DNA from: Candidatus Pelagibacter sp. IMCC9063
GTDB lineage: Bacteria; Pseudomonadota; Alphaproteobacteria; Pelagibacterales; Pelagibacteraceae
DNA length: 64,000 nt
Direction: 5' to 3'
Assembly (NCBI RefSeq): GCF_000195085.1
Contig: NC_015380.1
Coordinates: 668,001-732,000 of the forward strand
Both the position numbers and the translations under genes were made by a program. Within the stretch, counting starts at the first letter, position 1, and each line of letters opens with the position of its first letter. Shown in pieces: positions 9,654 through 23,873 of this stretch. Below the pieces are notes generated by a model. It searched no databases, was not told the DNA's origin, and saw only the letters and a list, made by a program, of their open reading frames with translations.

Positions 9654-10558
9654 GTAAAAAAAAAATTCTTTTACTGGTAGGTGGGCCGTCCAAGGAAAGA
9701 AAGGTTAGCTTATCAACTGGAAGGGCAGTATATTTGGCCCTAAGGAAACTAGGGTATGAAGTTGTAAAGGTTGACCCAAAAATTGGATCTAAAAATTTTT
9801 CGCAGCATAACTGTGACCTAGCCTTTAATGCATTGCATGGACAGTTTGGAGAGGATGGAACTATTCAGTCTCTATTAGAAAGGCAAAAAATTCCTTACAC
9901 GCATTCAGGTGTAAAATCTTCCGCTATAGCAATGGATAAGCTAAAATCTAAAAAGAAATTTATAAAAGCTAAAATAAAAACACCAAAATTTAAAGTGATT
10001 AAAAAACTATCAGATCTTAATAATATTATTTCTAAAAAAAAGTTTGTTTTAAAACCTATTAACGAAGGCTCTAGCGTAGGGGTTGTTATTTGCAAAAATT
10101 TAAGCTCACTAAATAAAGTAAAAATTAAAATGTATTTAAAAAAATATGGCAAGCTACTTCAGGAGGAGTTTATAGAAGGTAAAGAGGTGCAGGCTGCGAT
10201 TATGGGTAGCAAAGCATTGGGAGCGATAGAAATAAAACCTTCCAGAAATTTTTACGATTACAATGCAAAATACAGTCATAATGCCAAAACTAAGCATATC
10301 ATGCCTGCAAATTTAGAAAAAAAAATTTACAACAAGGTTTTGCAAATAGCACTTAGGGCTCATAAATGTCTATCATGTAAGGGTGTCACAAGATCTGACT
10401 TTAGAGTGACCAGAGATAATGAAATTTACATATTAGAAACTAACACCCAGCCAGGAATGACCCCCTTGTCATTAGTCCCAGAAATTGCAGAATATTCTGG
10501 AATAGCCTTTGTAGAGTTAATTAAGTGGATGGTTTTAGATGTTTCAACAAATCGATAA
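9650..10558 (+). CDS. ddl: D-alanine--D-alanine ligase
   Basis: ATP-grasp enzyme making the D-Ala-D-Ala dipeptide used by MurF. The 302-residue protein has the N-terminal GGPSKERKVSLSTG, HGQFGEDG, the ATP-grasp KPINEGSSVGV, a lid region with EEFIEGKEVQAAI, and the metal-binding LETNTQPGMTPLSLVPE near the C terminus. The start overlaps murB by four bases (ATGA) and the end overlaps ftsQ by 20 bases, as expected inside the dcw operon. Confidence 0.95.
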   Translation: MSKKKILLLVGGPSKERKVSLSTGRAVYLALRKLGYEVVKVDPKIGSKNFSQHNCDLAFNALHGQFGEDGTIQSLLERQKIPYTHSGVKSSAIAMDKLKSKKKFIKAKIKTPKFKVIKKLSDLNNIISKKKFVLKPINEGSSVGVVICKNLSSLNKVKIKMYLKKYGKLLQEEFIEGKEVQAAIMGSKALGAIEIKPSRNFYDYNAKYSHNAKTKHIMPANLEKKIYNKVLQIALRAHKCLSCKGVTRSDFRVTRDNEIYILETNTQPGMTPLSLVPEIAEYSGIAFVELIKWMVLDVSTNR

Positions 10559-11219
10559 AAAATACAAATGGATAGGAATCTCATTCCTTTTTATAGTTTT
10601 AACTACATTTAATTTAGCAAGCTCAAATTTTATTAATATTTTCTTTCCTATAAAAGTTATTGAATACAGCAAAACATTTTTTTTAATGGAAAGCACAAAG
10701 TCCAAGGCAAATAATTTATTGAAAAATAAAAGTTTACTTTGGATAAATACAAAACATGCCAACAATCTATTTAATAAGAATGTTTGGGTTAAAACTGTAA
10801 TGTTTACTAAAAAGTTTCCCAATACCTTGCAAATATCTGTCTTGGAATATTCCGCAATTGCGTATTTCAAAAAAAATAAATTAATTTATTTAATTAATGA
10901 TAATTTTAAAAATTCGTTAATTGATGAAAATGCAAACCTTGAAAATTTGATTGAAGTTAAAAATATGAAAAATATGAAGGATTTTAAAACATTTTTTTTA
11001 AAAATTATAAATGAGGATGTTTTTTTTTCAAAAATTAAAGTAATTAATTATATTCATGATGGTAGATGGAATGTTGTTTTAAAAGACGGTCAATTAATTA
11101 AGCTGGGTAATTACAATTTGAAAAAACAAATAAAGTACCTTAATCTTATTCTAAATAACCAGACAGCAAAAATAATCGATCTTAGATATGATGGAAGAGT
11201 TATTTTAGCTAATGAATAG
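10539..11219 (+). CDS. ftsQ: Cell division protein FtsQ
   Basis: Bitopic inner-membrane divisome protein that bridges early and late division proteins. The 226 residues show a short cytoplasmic N terminus, one membrane segment (about residues 12-33), then a periplasmic POTRA/FtsQ-like domain including KKFPNTLQISVLEYSAIAYF and a C-terminal GRWNVVLKDGQLIKLG and DLRYDGRVIL, typical for FtsQ. The identity is further supported by its place between ddl and ftsA, overlapping both. Confidence 0.88.
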   Translation: MFQQIDKKYKWIGISFLFIVLTTFNLASSNFINIFFPIKVIEYSKTFFLMESTKSKANNLLKNKSLLWINTKHANNLFNKNVWVKTVMFTKKFPNTLQISVLEYSAIAYFKKNKLIYLINDNFKNSLIDENANLENLIEVKNMKNMKDFKTFFLKIINEDVFFSKIKVINYIHDGRWNVVLKDGQLIKLGNYNLKKQIKYLNLILNNQTAKIIDLRYDGRVILANE

Positions 11220-12429
11220 TAATTTTGAAATCATCGGCGTTCTAGATATTGGTTCCTACCAGTTAAAATTTATAATATTTAAAATACATAATTTTAAATT
11301 TGAGATTTTATCAAAATCTATTTCCTATACGAATGGAATAAAAAAAGGTTCGATTTCTGATTTAGGTCAGCTTTCAGAATCTATAAAAAACATTATAGGC
11401 AAAGCCGAAGAGGACATTAAAATAAAAATAAAAAATATTTATGTATGTCCGAGCCCCTCAAATAGTTCTTTTGTAAATTTTTGCCAATCAAAAAATATTG
11501 GTGGTTATGAAGTGGACCATGAAAAAGATATACAGTTTTTGATTAATAGTGGTGTAGCTCTTTTTAAAGATCAAAATAAGAATTGTAATATTTTGCATCT
11601 TTTTAATCTTAATTCAAAAATAGATAAAGATGTTGTATGCGAAAATCCCACAGGAATGATTGCAGATACCTTGGAAAATGAAATGAATATTATCTATTCA
11701 AAAACCAACACTATAAAAAATTTTGAAAAAGTCATTTCCAAAACTTACCTAAAATCTGAAAAAATTATCTACGCGCCGTATGCATTAGCCTTATTATCTT
11801 ATACAGATAATCCGCTTGCAGATATGAGCATGACTATAGATTTTGGGCATGAAAAAACATCTGTGAGTATTTTTAGGAATGATAGTTTTGTTTACTCCTC
11901 CTCTATTCCAGTAGGTTCTTGGCATATTACAAATGACATATCAAAAGCATTAAATCTAAGTTTTGAAATTTCTGAAAACTTAAAAAAAGATCATAGTTCT
12001 TGCTTGATTGTAAATAGTGATAAAATACAAGAATTTGTTGAAATGGAAGAATCTGGATTCAAGTCATATAAAAAAATCTCTAATAATATTTTAAATAGAG
12101 TTGTGAATGCGAGGGTTGAAGAGATTATTGATTTAATTAATAAAGATTTAATATTTTTAAGATCAAAAAATATAAATTTTAATAAAATTTTAATTACGGG
12201 TGAAGGATCCAAAATAGATGGATTTCAAACTGTTCTTAAGGAAAAATTATGTTGTAAAAGTCTTTCAATTGAAAAATTTCAACCTAAAATTAAGAAAGAT
12301 ATCTCAGACAATTTTGATGTATGTATATCTGTAATTAATTTGATTATTAACCCATATCCCAAGGAAATTCCTTTTTTTTCTAATAAAAAAAAAGGTTTTT
12401 TTGAAAAAATATATTCACTGTTAAATTAA
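11212..12429 (+). CDS. ftsA: Cell division protein FtsA
   Basis: Actin-like ATPase that tethers FtsZ polymers to the inner membrane. The 405-residue protein has the phosphate-1 motif GVLDIGSYQLKFIIFK at the N terminus, the phosphate-2 motif MTIDFGHEKTSVSIF near the middle, the adenosine motif ILITGEGSKIDGF, and a C-terminal amphipathic tail (KKGFFEKIYSLL) of the kind used as membrane anchor. It overlaps ftsQ by eight bases. The next gene is lpxC after 63 bases; ftsZ, which normally follows, is not there. Confidence 0.9.
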   Translation: MNSNFEIIGVLDIGSYQLKFIIFKIHNFKFEILSKSISYTNGIKKGSISDLGQLSESIKNIIGKAEEDIKIKIKNIYVCPSPSNSSFVNFCQSKNIGGYEVDHEKDIQFLINSGVALFKDQNKNCNILHLFNLNSKIDKDVVCENPTGMIADTLENEMNIIYSKTNTIKNFEKVISKTYLKSEKIIYAPYALALLSYTDNPLADMSMTIDFGHEKTSVSIFRNDSFVYSSSIPVGSWHITNDISKALNLSFEISENLKKDHSSCLIVNSDKIQEFVEMEESGFKSYKKISNNILNRVVNARVEEIIDLINKDLIFLRSKNINFNKILITGEGSKIDGFQTVLKEKLCCKSLSIEKFQPKIKKDISDNFDVCISVINLIINPYPKEIPFFSNKKKGFFEKIYSLLN

Positions 12430-12492
12430 TAATCAGTAGATTTGAACTGTAATATTTCTTGAATCGATCTTATATTTTTTTAAACATATTAG

Positions 12493-13422
12493 TTGTTTGT
12501 GGACCTACATCAAAAAACAATAAAAAAAAAATTAGTATTAGAGGGAATTGCCTTACATTCAGGTGCTTTAGTTAAAATTGCTCTTATTCCAAGTGAGGAA
12601 AATACCGGAATTATATTCTTAAGAACAGATCTTAAAAAAAATTCAGTCATCAAAGCGTGCTGGAAAAATATTGTTCCATCCAGTCTATGCACAAAAATTT
12701 CTAATCAATATGGAGTAAGTGTAAGCACTATTGAGCATTTAATGTTTTCATTTTATGCGCTTGGAATTACCAATTTGTTAATTGAAATAAATGGACCGGA
12801 AATTCCTATAATGGATGGAAGTTCAAAAATTTTTATTGATGAAATTTTAAATAAAGGTCTCTTGAATCAGAAGAGTAAAGTCTCTCATTTAATTATAAAA
12901 AAAACTTTTGAAGTAGGCGATAAAGATAGATTTATCAGGTATGAACCTTCTCAAACCAATTCTTTAGAAATAGATTATACACTCGAATACAAAGACCACT
13001 TTATTAAAAAGCAAAATTTTAGGTCTAAGGATGTTAGAAAAAATGTTCTAGATATTGCTCATACCAGAACTTTTTGCCATCAGGAAGATTTAGAAAAAAT
13101 TTTTGCTATGGGTTTGGCCAAGGGAGGTTCTTTGGATAATGCTATTATTATCTCTGGAAATAAAATTTTGAATCAGGGTGGGCTTAGATGCAAAAATGAA
13201 TTTGTAAAACACAAAACTTTAGACTGCCTTGGAGATCTGTATTTATCAAATCAGTTTATTAATGGTAAAATAACATGCAATCAAGGCGGTCATGAATTGA
13301 CAGGTATTTTGTTAAAAAAAATATTTAAAGATAAAAAAAATTATACAATTGAAAGTTCAGACTTATCAGTAAATTTTAAAGAAAAATCATTTAATTCGGA
13401 AGAAATTCAAGTAGTAGTCTAG
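12493..13422 (+). CDS. lpxC: UDP-3-O-acyl-N-acetylglucosamine deacetylase LpxC
   Basis: Zinc-dependent committed enzyme of lipid A synthesis, implying a lipopolysaccharide-bearing outer membrane. The 309 residues contain QKTIKKKLVLEGIALHSG at the N terminus, the zinc motif STIEHLMF, GPEIPIMDGSS, RTFCHQED, and KHKTLDCLGDLYL with HELTGILLKK at the end. No ATG lies at the family start; TTG at 12493 or GTG at 12499 are the candidates and no strong ribosome site separates them. In Alphaproteobacteria lpxC commonly follows ftsZ, so its place directly behind ftsA is notable. Confidence 0.93.
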   Translation: MFVDLHQKTIKKKLVLEGIALHSGALVKIALIPSEENTGIIFLRTDLKKNSVIKACWKNIVPSSLCTKISNQYGVSVSTIEHLMFSFYALGITNLLIEINGPEIPIMDGSSKIFIDEILNKGLLNQKSKVSHLIIKKTFEVGDKDRFIRYEPSQTNSLEIDYTLEYKDHFIKKQNFRSKDVRKNVLDIAHTRTFCHQEDLEKIFAMGLAKGGSLDNAIIISGNKILNQGGLRCKNEFVKHKTLDCLGDLYLSNQFINGKITCNQGGHELTGILLKKIFKDKKNYTIESSDLSVNFKEKSFNSEEIQVVV

Positions 13423-13465
13423 TATTAGAATTTAGTATAAATTATAGGCTATTCTTAAATCTATT

Positions 13466-14305
13466 ATGTTTCAAAATTTTTTTTACAAATACCTTTTAAT
13501 TTTCAGTTTAATTTTTGCATATGGCTGTTCATCAAAAAATAAAACTATCTTTGTAGAACCCAAAACTACTATCCCATTAGAGCGGTTATATACCGAAGCT
13601 CTTCTAAATTATAAAAATAATAAATACCAAGATGCCGTAGAGCTTTTCGAAGAAGTTGAGAAAAATTACTCCTTCAACACAGAATGGGCATCTAAATCAT
13701 TATTAATGAGAGGATATATTTATTATGAAGTCTCTAGATATGTTGAGTCTTTAGAAATATTAAAAAAATTTAAAATGCGTTATGCAGGAAATAAAAATAT
13801 GGATTATGTTGAGTATTTGATTGCCATGTGTCTTTTTGAGCAAATAAATATCATCGCTTTATCCCAAGAAAATACATTATTGACAGAGAGACAATTTAAA
13901 AAAATTATATTAAATTATCCAAATTCTAGGTATGCAGAAGATTCGAAATTTAAATTAGATTTAATACAGGATCAGCTAGCAGGTAAAGAAATGTATATAG
14001 CGAGATATTATACCGAAAGAGAAAAATGGGGTCCAGCATTAGTAAGATTAAATAAAGTTCTAAAATACCACGAAACAACAGTTTATATTGAAGAAGCTTT
14101 ACATAGGCTGGTTGAAATTCATTATAAACTTGGAAATATTCCGGCTGCTAGAAAATATGCTTCGATTTTAGGATATAATTATAATGATAGTGATTGGTAC
14201 AAAAAATCTTACAATATTGTTGAAAATAAAAACCTTCCCACCATAAGAGAAAAGCAAAAAAAAAGTTTAAAAGAAAAATTGAAAAAAATAATAAAACTGC
14301 AATAA
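13466..14305 (+). CDS. bamD: Outer membrane assembly lipoprotein BamD (ComL)
   Basis: TPR lipoprotein of the BAM complex that folds outer membrane beta-barrels. The N terminus is a lipoprotein signal peptide ending in a lipobox with cysteine at about residue 21 (FAYGCSSKN). The rest is helical TPR repeats: YTEALLNYKNNKYQDAVELF, a region with YVEYLIAMCLF, YPNSRYAEDSKFKL, and YTEREKWGPALVRLNKVL, all matching BamD. Length 279 is normal. It sits between lpxC and ligA, the usual alphaproteobacterial context. Confidence 0.92.
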   Translation: MFQNFFYKYLLIFSLIFAYGCSSKNKTIFVEPKTTIPLERLYTEALLNYKNNKYQDAVELFEEVEKNYSFNTEWASKSLLMRGYIYYEVSRYVESLEILKKFKMRYAGNKNMDYVEYLIAMCLFEQINIIALSQENTLLTERQFKKIILNYPNSRYAEDSKFKLDLIQDQLAGKEMYIARYYTEREKWGPALVRLNKVLKYHETTVYIEEALHRLVEIHYKLGNIPAARKYASILGYNYNDSDWYKKSYNIVENKNLPTIREKQKKSLKEKLKKIIKLQ

Positions 14306-18042
<3,737 letters not shown>

Positions 18043-18056
<14 letters not shown>

Positions 18057-20277
18057 TTTTTCTTAAGTACTTATCAATTACTTTTTTTTCTCCAGAGTCT
18101 TTAAAGTTTATTAATAATTTATTTCCATCTATGTGAATAATTTTCCCATTTCCAAATGTTTCATGATGAACGCTTTGTCCTATTTTAAAGTCTGTTAAAT
18201 TATTAGTGAAGTTAATAGTTTTGGTTTTTTCCTTAGTTTTTGTATACCGATCCCAGCCAGGACTTTTGGGTATTGTTGAAAAACCAGTATCTTGGCTAAA
18301 TTCAAAATCCTGATGCGGATCTTCTGCAATTTCATTTATTTTTAAATATTTTTTATCTAACTCATCAATAAATCTGGAGGGCATAGAAGGCATCCAGTCG
18401 TTATTATCATTTTTGTTACCAAAAAATTTCCTATTATTAGCAAAGGAAATGAACAATCTTTGTTTGGCCCTAGTTATTGCAACATAAGCCAACCTTCTTT
18501 CCTCTTGAACTGCCACATCTCCCTTTTCTTCAATGGACTTTTGATGTGGAAACATACCTTCCTCCCAGCCTGGCAAAAAAATACATTCAAATTCAAGACC
18601 TTTTGCAGCATGAATTGTCATAAGATTTATTTTTTCTCCATCCCACTCCTCATCGATAGCAGTTTGTAGTGAGATATTTTCTAAAAATTCTATGAGATTA
18701 GAATAGTTTTTCATAGAAGATCTTAATTCTTTTAAATTTTCTAATCTTGCTTCAGCCTCGGGGCTTTTTTCATCAATCAGCATTTTAGTATAACCAGATT
18801 CATCCAAAACTCTTTCTAGCAACTCTACATGATCCAATTTTTCAGAAAGTTTTGTCCATTGGTTTAAATTTTTTATTAGTAATTTTAAGCTTTCTTTAGT
18901 CTTCGGCTTTAGCTCATCCCCATCCAAAAGAGAAACTGAAGTGTCAAAAAGATTTTGATTAGAATTTCTAGAAAATTCATGAATTTTCTTTAATGTAGTA
19001 TCTCCAATAGATCTTTTCGGTGTGTTTACAATTCTTTCAAAAGCTAAATCGTCATTTTTTTGATGAATTAGTCTTAGATAGCAGAGTGCGTCTTTAATCT
19101 CTGCTCTTTCATAAAATTTTACTCCTCCAATAACACGATATGGAAGTCCTATTCTAATAAATCTTTCTTCAAATTCTCTAGTTTGAAAAGATGCTCTGAC
19201 TAAAATAGAAATATTATTCAATGAAAACTGTTTTGCAAGTTCTTTTTCAATTATATCAGAAGTGCCACTTGCTTCATCACGACCATCACTATAGGAATTA
19301 ATCCATACTTTTTCACCATCGCTAAAATCAGACCAAATTTTCTTTCCTAGTCTATCATCATTGTTGGATATTAAAGAGGAGGCAGTATTTAGAATATTTT
19401 TAGTTGATCTATAGTTCTGCTCAAGTTTAATTGTTTTAGTATTGGAAAAATTTTTTTCAAAATCTAATATATTTTTAACCTCCGCACCCCTCCAACTGTA
19501 AATGGATTGATCATCATCTCCCACTACACAAATATTTTTAGTATCTCCAGTTATATAATTAAGCCATAGGTTCTGTATAAAATTAGTATCTTGAAACTCA
19601 TCAACCAGAATGTATTTAAAGTTTCTTTTAAAGGACTCACGTATTTCTTTAAAATTTTTAAAAATAGTAACGCAGTGTAGAATAAGATCTCCAAAATCAA
19701 CACAGTTCATCATCTTAAGACGCTCTTGATAAATCCTATAAATTTTTAAAGCATTAATTTTAGAGTAGTCTGATGGACTGGTTTTTATTTCAGAAGGAGT
19801 AAGAGCCTTATTTTTCCAATGATCAATTAAGTGAGCAATAAGTTTAGGAGGGTTTTTTTTGATATCAATGTTTTCTGCAGCTAAAATATTTTTAATTAGT
19901 TTTAATTGGTCCAGAGTATCTAAAATAGTAAAACTTGGCTTTAACCCAACGGCTTCTGCATGTTTTCTAAGAATTTTGTTACTAATAGAGTGAAAAGTTC
20001 CGAGCCATGGTACTGAATTAGTATTACCTACCACCAAACCCTGAACTCTTTCTCTCATTTCGTTTGCTGCTTTATTGGTAAAGGTTACGCAGAGTATTTG
20101 ATTACTGAAACATTTTTTACTTTGAATTAAATGAGTTACTCTCGTAGTCAGTACTTTTGTTTTACCAGAGCCAGCACCTGCAAGAATAAGCAGAGGCCCA
20201 TCAGTATGTAAAACAGCCTCTTTTTGTTGATTATTTAAAGTATTTAAGTAATTTGGACCTGTGGCACTCATGTTCAT
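18043..20277 (-). CDS. uvrD: UvrD/PcrA-type superfamily 1 DNA helicase
   Basis: ATP-dependent 3'-5' helicase for nucleotide-excision and mismatch repair. The 744-residue protein carries the ordered SF1 motifs: LNNQQKEAVLH (Q motif), LAGAGSGKT (Walker A, about residue 36), CVTFTNKAANEMRERV (Ia), VDEFQDTN (Walker B), GDDDQSIYSWRGA (III), LEQNYRST (IV), MTIHAAKGLEFE (V) and AYVAITRAKQRL (VI). The C terminus has the PcrA-type Tudor-like region (VHHETFGNGKI). It is divergent from the AsmA-like gene with a 37-base gap and forms a minus-strand pair with pepP. Confidence 0.92.
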
Positions 20278-20314
20278 TAATTAAATTATTAAAAATTAAA
20301 TACAACAAGAAAAA

Positions 20315-21688
20315 ATGAAAAAATATTTTTCAGCTAGTAAATTTTTTTTAAAAGTAGCGACTCTAATTGTTATATTTTTAGTTGTAATTTTTGCTGCTCC
20401 GTTAGCCCTCAATATAAATGATTACAAAAGTGACCTTGAGAATAAATTATCTACAGCGCTTAATACAAATATTAGAATTGAAGGCGACATTGCGTATACA
20501 TTTACTCTAGGGCCCAAATTAAGACTTAAAAATATTAGTTTCGATGCAGGGGAAGGCAATACTTTAGATGGCAATATAGAAAATCTCTACTTAAATGTTA
20601 ATCCTTTTGAATTATTCAAAAAAAAATTTTCATTTAAAAAATTTTCTATAGCAAATGGATCCCTTTCTGTATCTGATGATTTTTTTAAATCTTACATTCA
20701 AAATAAATTACAATTTAAAAAAATCACTTTTAAAAATATGGATATTAAGATTGTTAATAACCTGTCAGAAATAAAATTCGATAGTAATGATGGGGTATTT
20801 TTATTTAATTCTCAAAATTTAGTTACTGCCAAACTGCATGGGACATTCTCCAATCTTCTATATGATTTGAAGTATAAAAATAATAAATTAGAGATTTCCA
20901 TCCCGGAAATAAAGCTATCTTTAGAGCATGTAAGACGAGACTTAACTAATAATAATGGTTTTGTTAAAATTAAGTTTTCTGAGAAATTGTTATTTCCCGG
21001 CTTTCGCAACACTTACATTAAGTCAGATATATTACTCGCTAATAGTAAGTTAGAATTGAATAATGCCAAAATATCATCTGCCATTTACAATGGTATAGGA
21101 AAAGTAAGTTTGCAGAAAAATAATGGCTTGGCATTTATTAACGCGGATTTAAAATTTGGAAGATCTAATTTTTCAAGGGCATCCGAATCGGATTGGGTTT
21201 CTTTTTTTAATAAAGAAATATTTCAGATAGCATCATTAATGAATGGTAATTTTAAAATTAATTTTCAAAATGTATTTTTGGATCGAAATTATTTTGACAA
21301 GGTAGATTTAGACATTTCTTTAAACGGAGGAGATATTGTTTTGAATCAAATTCAATTCAGCTCTGACAAAAATTCTTTAGTTTTGTCTGGTAGATTTGTT
21401 CAAGAAAACAAAGATCTTCTTTTATTTTTTGACAGTGCCTTTAAAACTAAACAGCTTAAAAAATTCTGTTTCCAAACATGCGAATCCAAACCGACTACTA
21501 ACAGTTATTCCATGAAAGCCAAGGGTGCCCTTAGTTTGAAAAATTCTAAATTTACTATAGAAAGTTTTTTTTCTGACAAGGAGTATAGCCAGCCTCAAAT
21601 TGTGGATCTAAATCAAAGATTAAAGACTATTTTTTTTGGTGATCTTGCAAAAACGTTTGTACTTAAGAATTACTTTAAATTATATTAA
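20315..21688 (+). CDS. AsmA-family protein
   Basis: Probable envelope protein of the AsmA group, bridge-like proteins linked to outer-membrane lipid homeostasis in other bacteria. An N-terminal membrane anchor (about residues 13-33) is followed by the AsmA opening pattern NINDYKSDLENKLSTALNTN, RIEGDIAYTFTLGPKLRLKN and NPFELFKKKFSFKKFSIANG. The remainder is beta-rich repetitive sequence. At 457 residues it is shorter than typical AsmA, so a compact relative is likely. Its stop codon abuts the fumC stop codon with no intervening base. Confidence 0.72.
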   Translation: MKKYFSASKFFLKVATLIVIFLVVIFAAPLALNINDYKSDLENKLSTALNTNIRIEGDIAYTFTLGPKLRLKNISFDAGEGNTLDGNIENLYLNVNPFELFKKKFSFKKFSIANGSLSVSDDFFKSYIQNKLQFKKITFKNMDIKIVNNLSEIKFDSNDGVFLFNSQNLVTAKLHGTFSNLLYDLKYKNNKLEISIPEIKLSLEHVRRDLTNNNGFVKIKFSEKLLFPGFRNTYIKSDILLANSKLELNNAKISSAIYNGIGKVSLQKNNGLAFINADLKFGRSNFSRASESDWVSFFNKEIFQIASLMNGNFKINFQNVFLDRNYFDKVDLDISLNGGDIVLNQIQFSSDKNSLVLSGRFVQENKDLLLFFDSAFKTKQLKKFCFQTCESKPTTNSYSMKAKGALSLKNSKFTIESFFSDKEYSQPQIVDLNQRLKTIFFGDLAKTFVLKNYFKLY

Positions 21689-23077
21689 TTATTTAGGGTG
21701 AGTCATCTTTTTAGGATTCATAATTTTCATATAATCTTTTTCATTTATCAATCCAGTTTTTAAGGTTTCTTCTTTTAAATTAGTTCCATTTTTATGAGCT
21801 GTTTTGGCAATCTTACTTGCGTTGTCGTATCCAATTTTAGGGGCCAGAGCCGTTACTAACATTAATGATTCATTCAACAATTGTTCAATCCTTTTTTTAT
21901 TTGGCTTAATTCCTTTGACGCAAAAACTAACAAAGCATTGAACAGAATCTGCGATGAGGTCAATAGACTGAAGAATGTTGTGTGCAATTAATGGTTTAAA
22001 AACATTTAATTCAAAATGACCATGTGATCCTGCCATAGTAATTCCATTGTGATTTCCAATCACCTTTACGCAAACCATGGTAACTGCCTCACATTGAGTA
22101 GGATTAATTTTACCTGGCATGATAGAAGAGCCCGGTTCGTTTTCAGGAAGAGACAATTCTCCATATCCTGCTCTTGGACCTGATCCCAAAAATCGTATGT
22201 CATTTGCAATCTTCATTAATGCAACGGCTGTTGTATTGAGAGTTCCTGAAAAATTTACAATTGAATCATGTGCTGCCAATGCTTCAAATTTGTTTTTGGC
22301 AGTATGGAAAGGAAGTTTAGTTATCTTTTTAATTTCTGCAGCTATTGTTTTGTCCCAACCTTTTCTTGAATTAATACCAGTTCCAACAGCAGTACCTCCT
22401 TGTGCTAAAGGATAAATTTCAAGTAATGCTCTTTTAATTCTAGTTAATGATTTTGAAACTTGCATATGATAGCCAGAAAATTCCTGGCCCAGTGTTAAAG
22501 GAGTAGCGTCTTGTAAATGGGTTCTTCCTATTTTGACTATATCTTTAAATTCTTTAGTTTTTTTAGCCAAAGCTTTTTCCAACAAGCTAATAGCTGGTAT
22601 AAGTTTTTTGTTAGCTTGAATCGCAATCGCGATGTGCATGGCAGTAGGAAAGGTATCATTGGTAGATTGAGCTTTATTAACATGATCATTAGGATGAACT
22701 GGTTTTTTACTTCCCATTTTTCCACCAAGCATTTCAATTGCTCGGTTAGCAATAACCTCATTAACATTCATATTAGTTTGTGTTCCGGAACCAGTTTGCC
22801 AGACCCTAAGTGGAAAATTATCATCTAATTTTCCAGAAATAACTTCTTCAGAGGCTTTAATAATAGCTTTGGAAACTTGCGGAGTAATATCTTTATATTT
22901 TGCGTTGACGATTGCTGCAGCTTTTTTAACTATGGCAATAGAGTGAATTAACTCAATGGGAACGTTGACTTTACCTATTTTAAAAAATTGTAATGATCTT
23001 TGAGTTCCAGCTCCCCAATACTTGTCACCAGGAACTTTAATTTTACCAAAACTATCTGATTCAATTCTTGATGCCAT
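21689..23077 (-). CDS. fumC: Class II fumarate hydratase FumC
   Basis: TCA-cycle enzyme interconverting fumarate and malate, iron-independent. The 462-residue protein has the superfamily motifs [53 protein letters not shown] with the catalytic His, and the SS loop [27 protein letters not shown] also fits FumC. It is convergent with the AsmA-like gene and divergent from the SDR gene. Confidence 0.95.
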   Translation of the reverse strand: MASRIESDSFGKIKVPGDKYWGAGTQRSLQFFKIGKVNVPIELIHSIAIVKKAAAIVNAKYKDITPQVSKAIIKASEEVISGKLDDNFPLRVWQTGSGTQTNMNVNEVIANRAIEMLGGKMGSKKPVHPNDHVNKAQSTNDTFPTAMHIAIAIQANKKLIPAISLLEKALAKKTKEFKDIVKIGRTHLQDATPLTLGQEFSGYHMQVSKSLTRIKRALLEIYPLAQGGTAVGTGINSRKGWDKTIAAEIKKITKLPFHTAKNKFEALAAHDSIVNFSGTLNTTAVALMKIANDIRFLGSGPRAGYGELSLPENEPGSSIMPGKINPTQCEAVTMVCVKVIGNHNGITMAGSHGHFELNVFKPLIAHNILQSIDLIADSVQCFVSFCVKGIKPNKKRIEQLLNESLMLVTALAPKIGYDNASKIAKTAHKNGTNLKEETLKTGLINEKDYMKIMNPKKMTHPK

Positions 23078-23123
23078 AAGAGATATTTTATATCACTATA
23101 TTACTTACTTTTTAATAAATATT

Positions 23124-23873
23124 ATGAATGTTTTAATAATAGGAGCAACTTTTGGTATTGGCTACGAACTAGCTAAAAAATATCTTAATACCTGTGATAA
23201 TCTCATTTTACTAGGAAGAACGCAGAGCAAGTTAGAAGAAATTAAGCAGGAATTTTTTAGCGGCAAAGCCAAAGTATATACCGAAAATTTAGACGTAACT
23301 ATTCTGGATGATTGTAAGAACAAATTGTCCAATATTATAAAAAACAATTCAACAATAGATAAGGTTATTTACTGTTCGGGGTATTATGAGCCACATGACA
23401 CTTTTAAAATTGATGTGAGTCTTTTTCAAAAAACTATGGACGTAAACTTTATGGGCATGATTAACGTTTTTTCAATTTTACTTCCTCATTTAAAAAATCA
23501 AAATCATGGACAGCTTGGAATTGTTGCTTCTCTTGCGGGCTTTGGCGGATTGCCCAATTCTTCTTCTTATGGACCAAGTAAAGCAGCCATGATGAATTAT
23601 GCAGAATCTATCAAAATTGATTGCGATAAACACAATATCAAAGTTAGCATTATTAACCCTGGATTTGTTCAGTCTAGATTAACGGAGAAAAATACCTTTG
23701 ATATGCCGTTTCTAATGACGAGTGAGAAAGCTGCTAATATTATTTATGAAGGCTTGCAAAAAGAAAAGTATGAAATTACCTTTCCTTTGCCTATGATGAT
23801 TTTATTTAAAGCCTTAAGAATTTTACCACGTTCTATTTATTTTTGGGTAGTAAAAATTATAACCAAATCTTAA
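23124..23873 (+). CDS. Short-chain dehydrogenase/reductase, substrate unknown
   Basis: NAD(P)-dependent oxidoreductase of the SDR fold. The start is taken at the ATG at 23124, giving MNVLIIGATFGIGYELAKKY, a proper nucleotide-binding opening; the open frame runs further upstream but into fumC. Other motifs are VIYCSGYY, SLAGFGGLPNSSSYGPSKAA with the catalytic Tyr-x-x-x-Lys, and INPGFVQSRLT. The C terminus is hydrophobic and may contact the membrane. Length 249. The substrate cannot be read from sequence. Its stop overlaps the end of a convergent small gene. Confidence 0.75.
   Translation: MNVLIIGATFGIGYELAKKYLNTCDNLILLGRTQSKLEEIKQEFFSGKAKVYTENLDVTILDDCKNKLSNIIKNNSTIDKVIYCSGYYEPHDTFKIDVSLFQKTMDVNFMGMINVFSILLPHLKNQNHGQLGIVASLAGFGGLPNSSSYGPSKAAMMNYAESIKIDCDKHNIKVSIINPGFVQSRLTEKNTFDMPFLMTSEKAANIIYEGLQKEKYEITFPLPMMILFKALRILPRSIYFWVVKIITKS

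Noticed and set aside
22119-22828. Plus-strand open frames inside fumC
   Set aside because: They lie opposite a strongly conserved coding region, lack ribosome sites and show no recognisable motifs.
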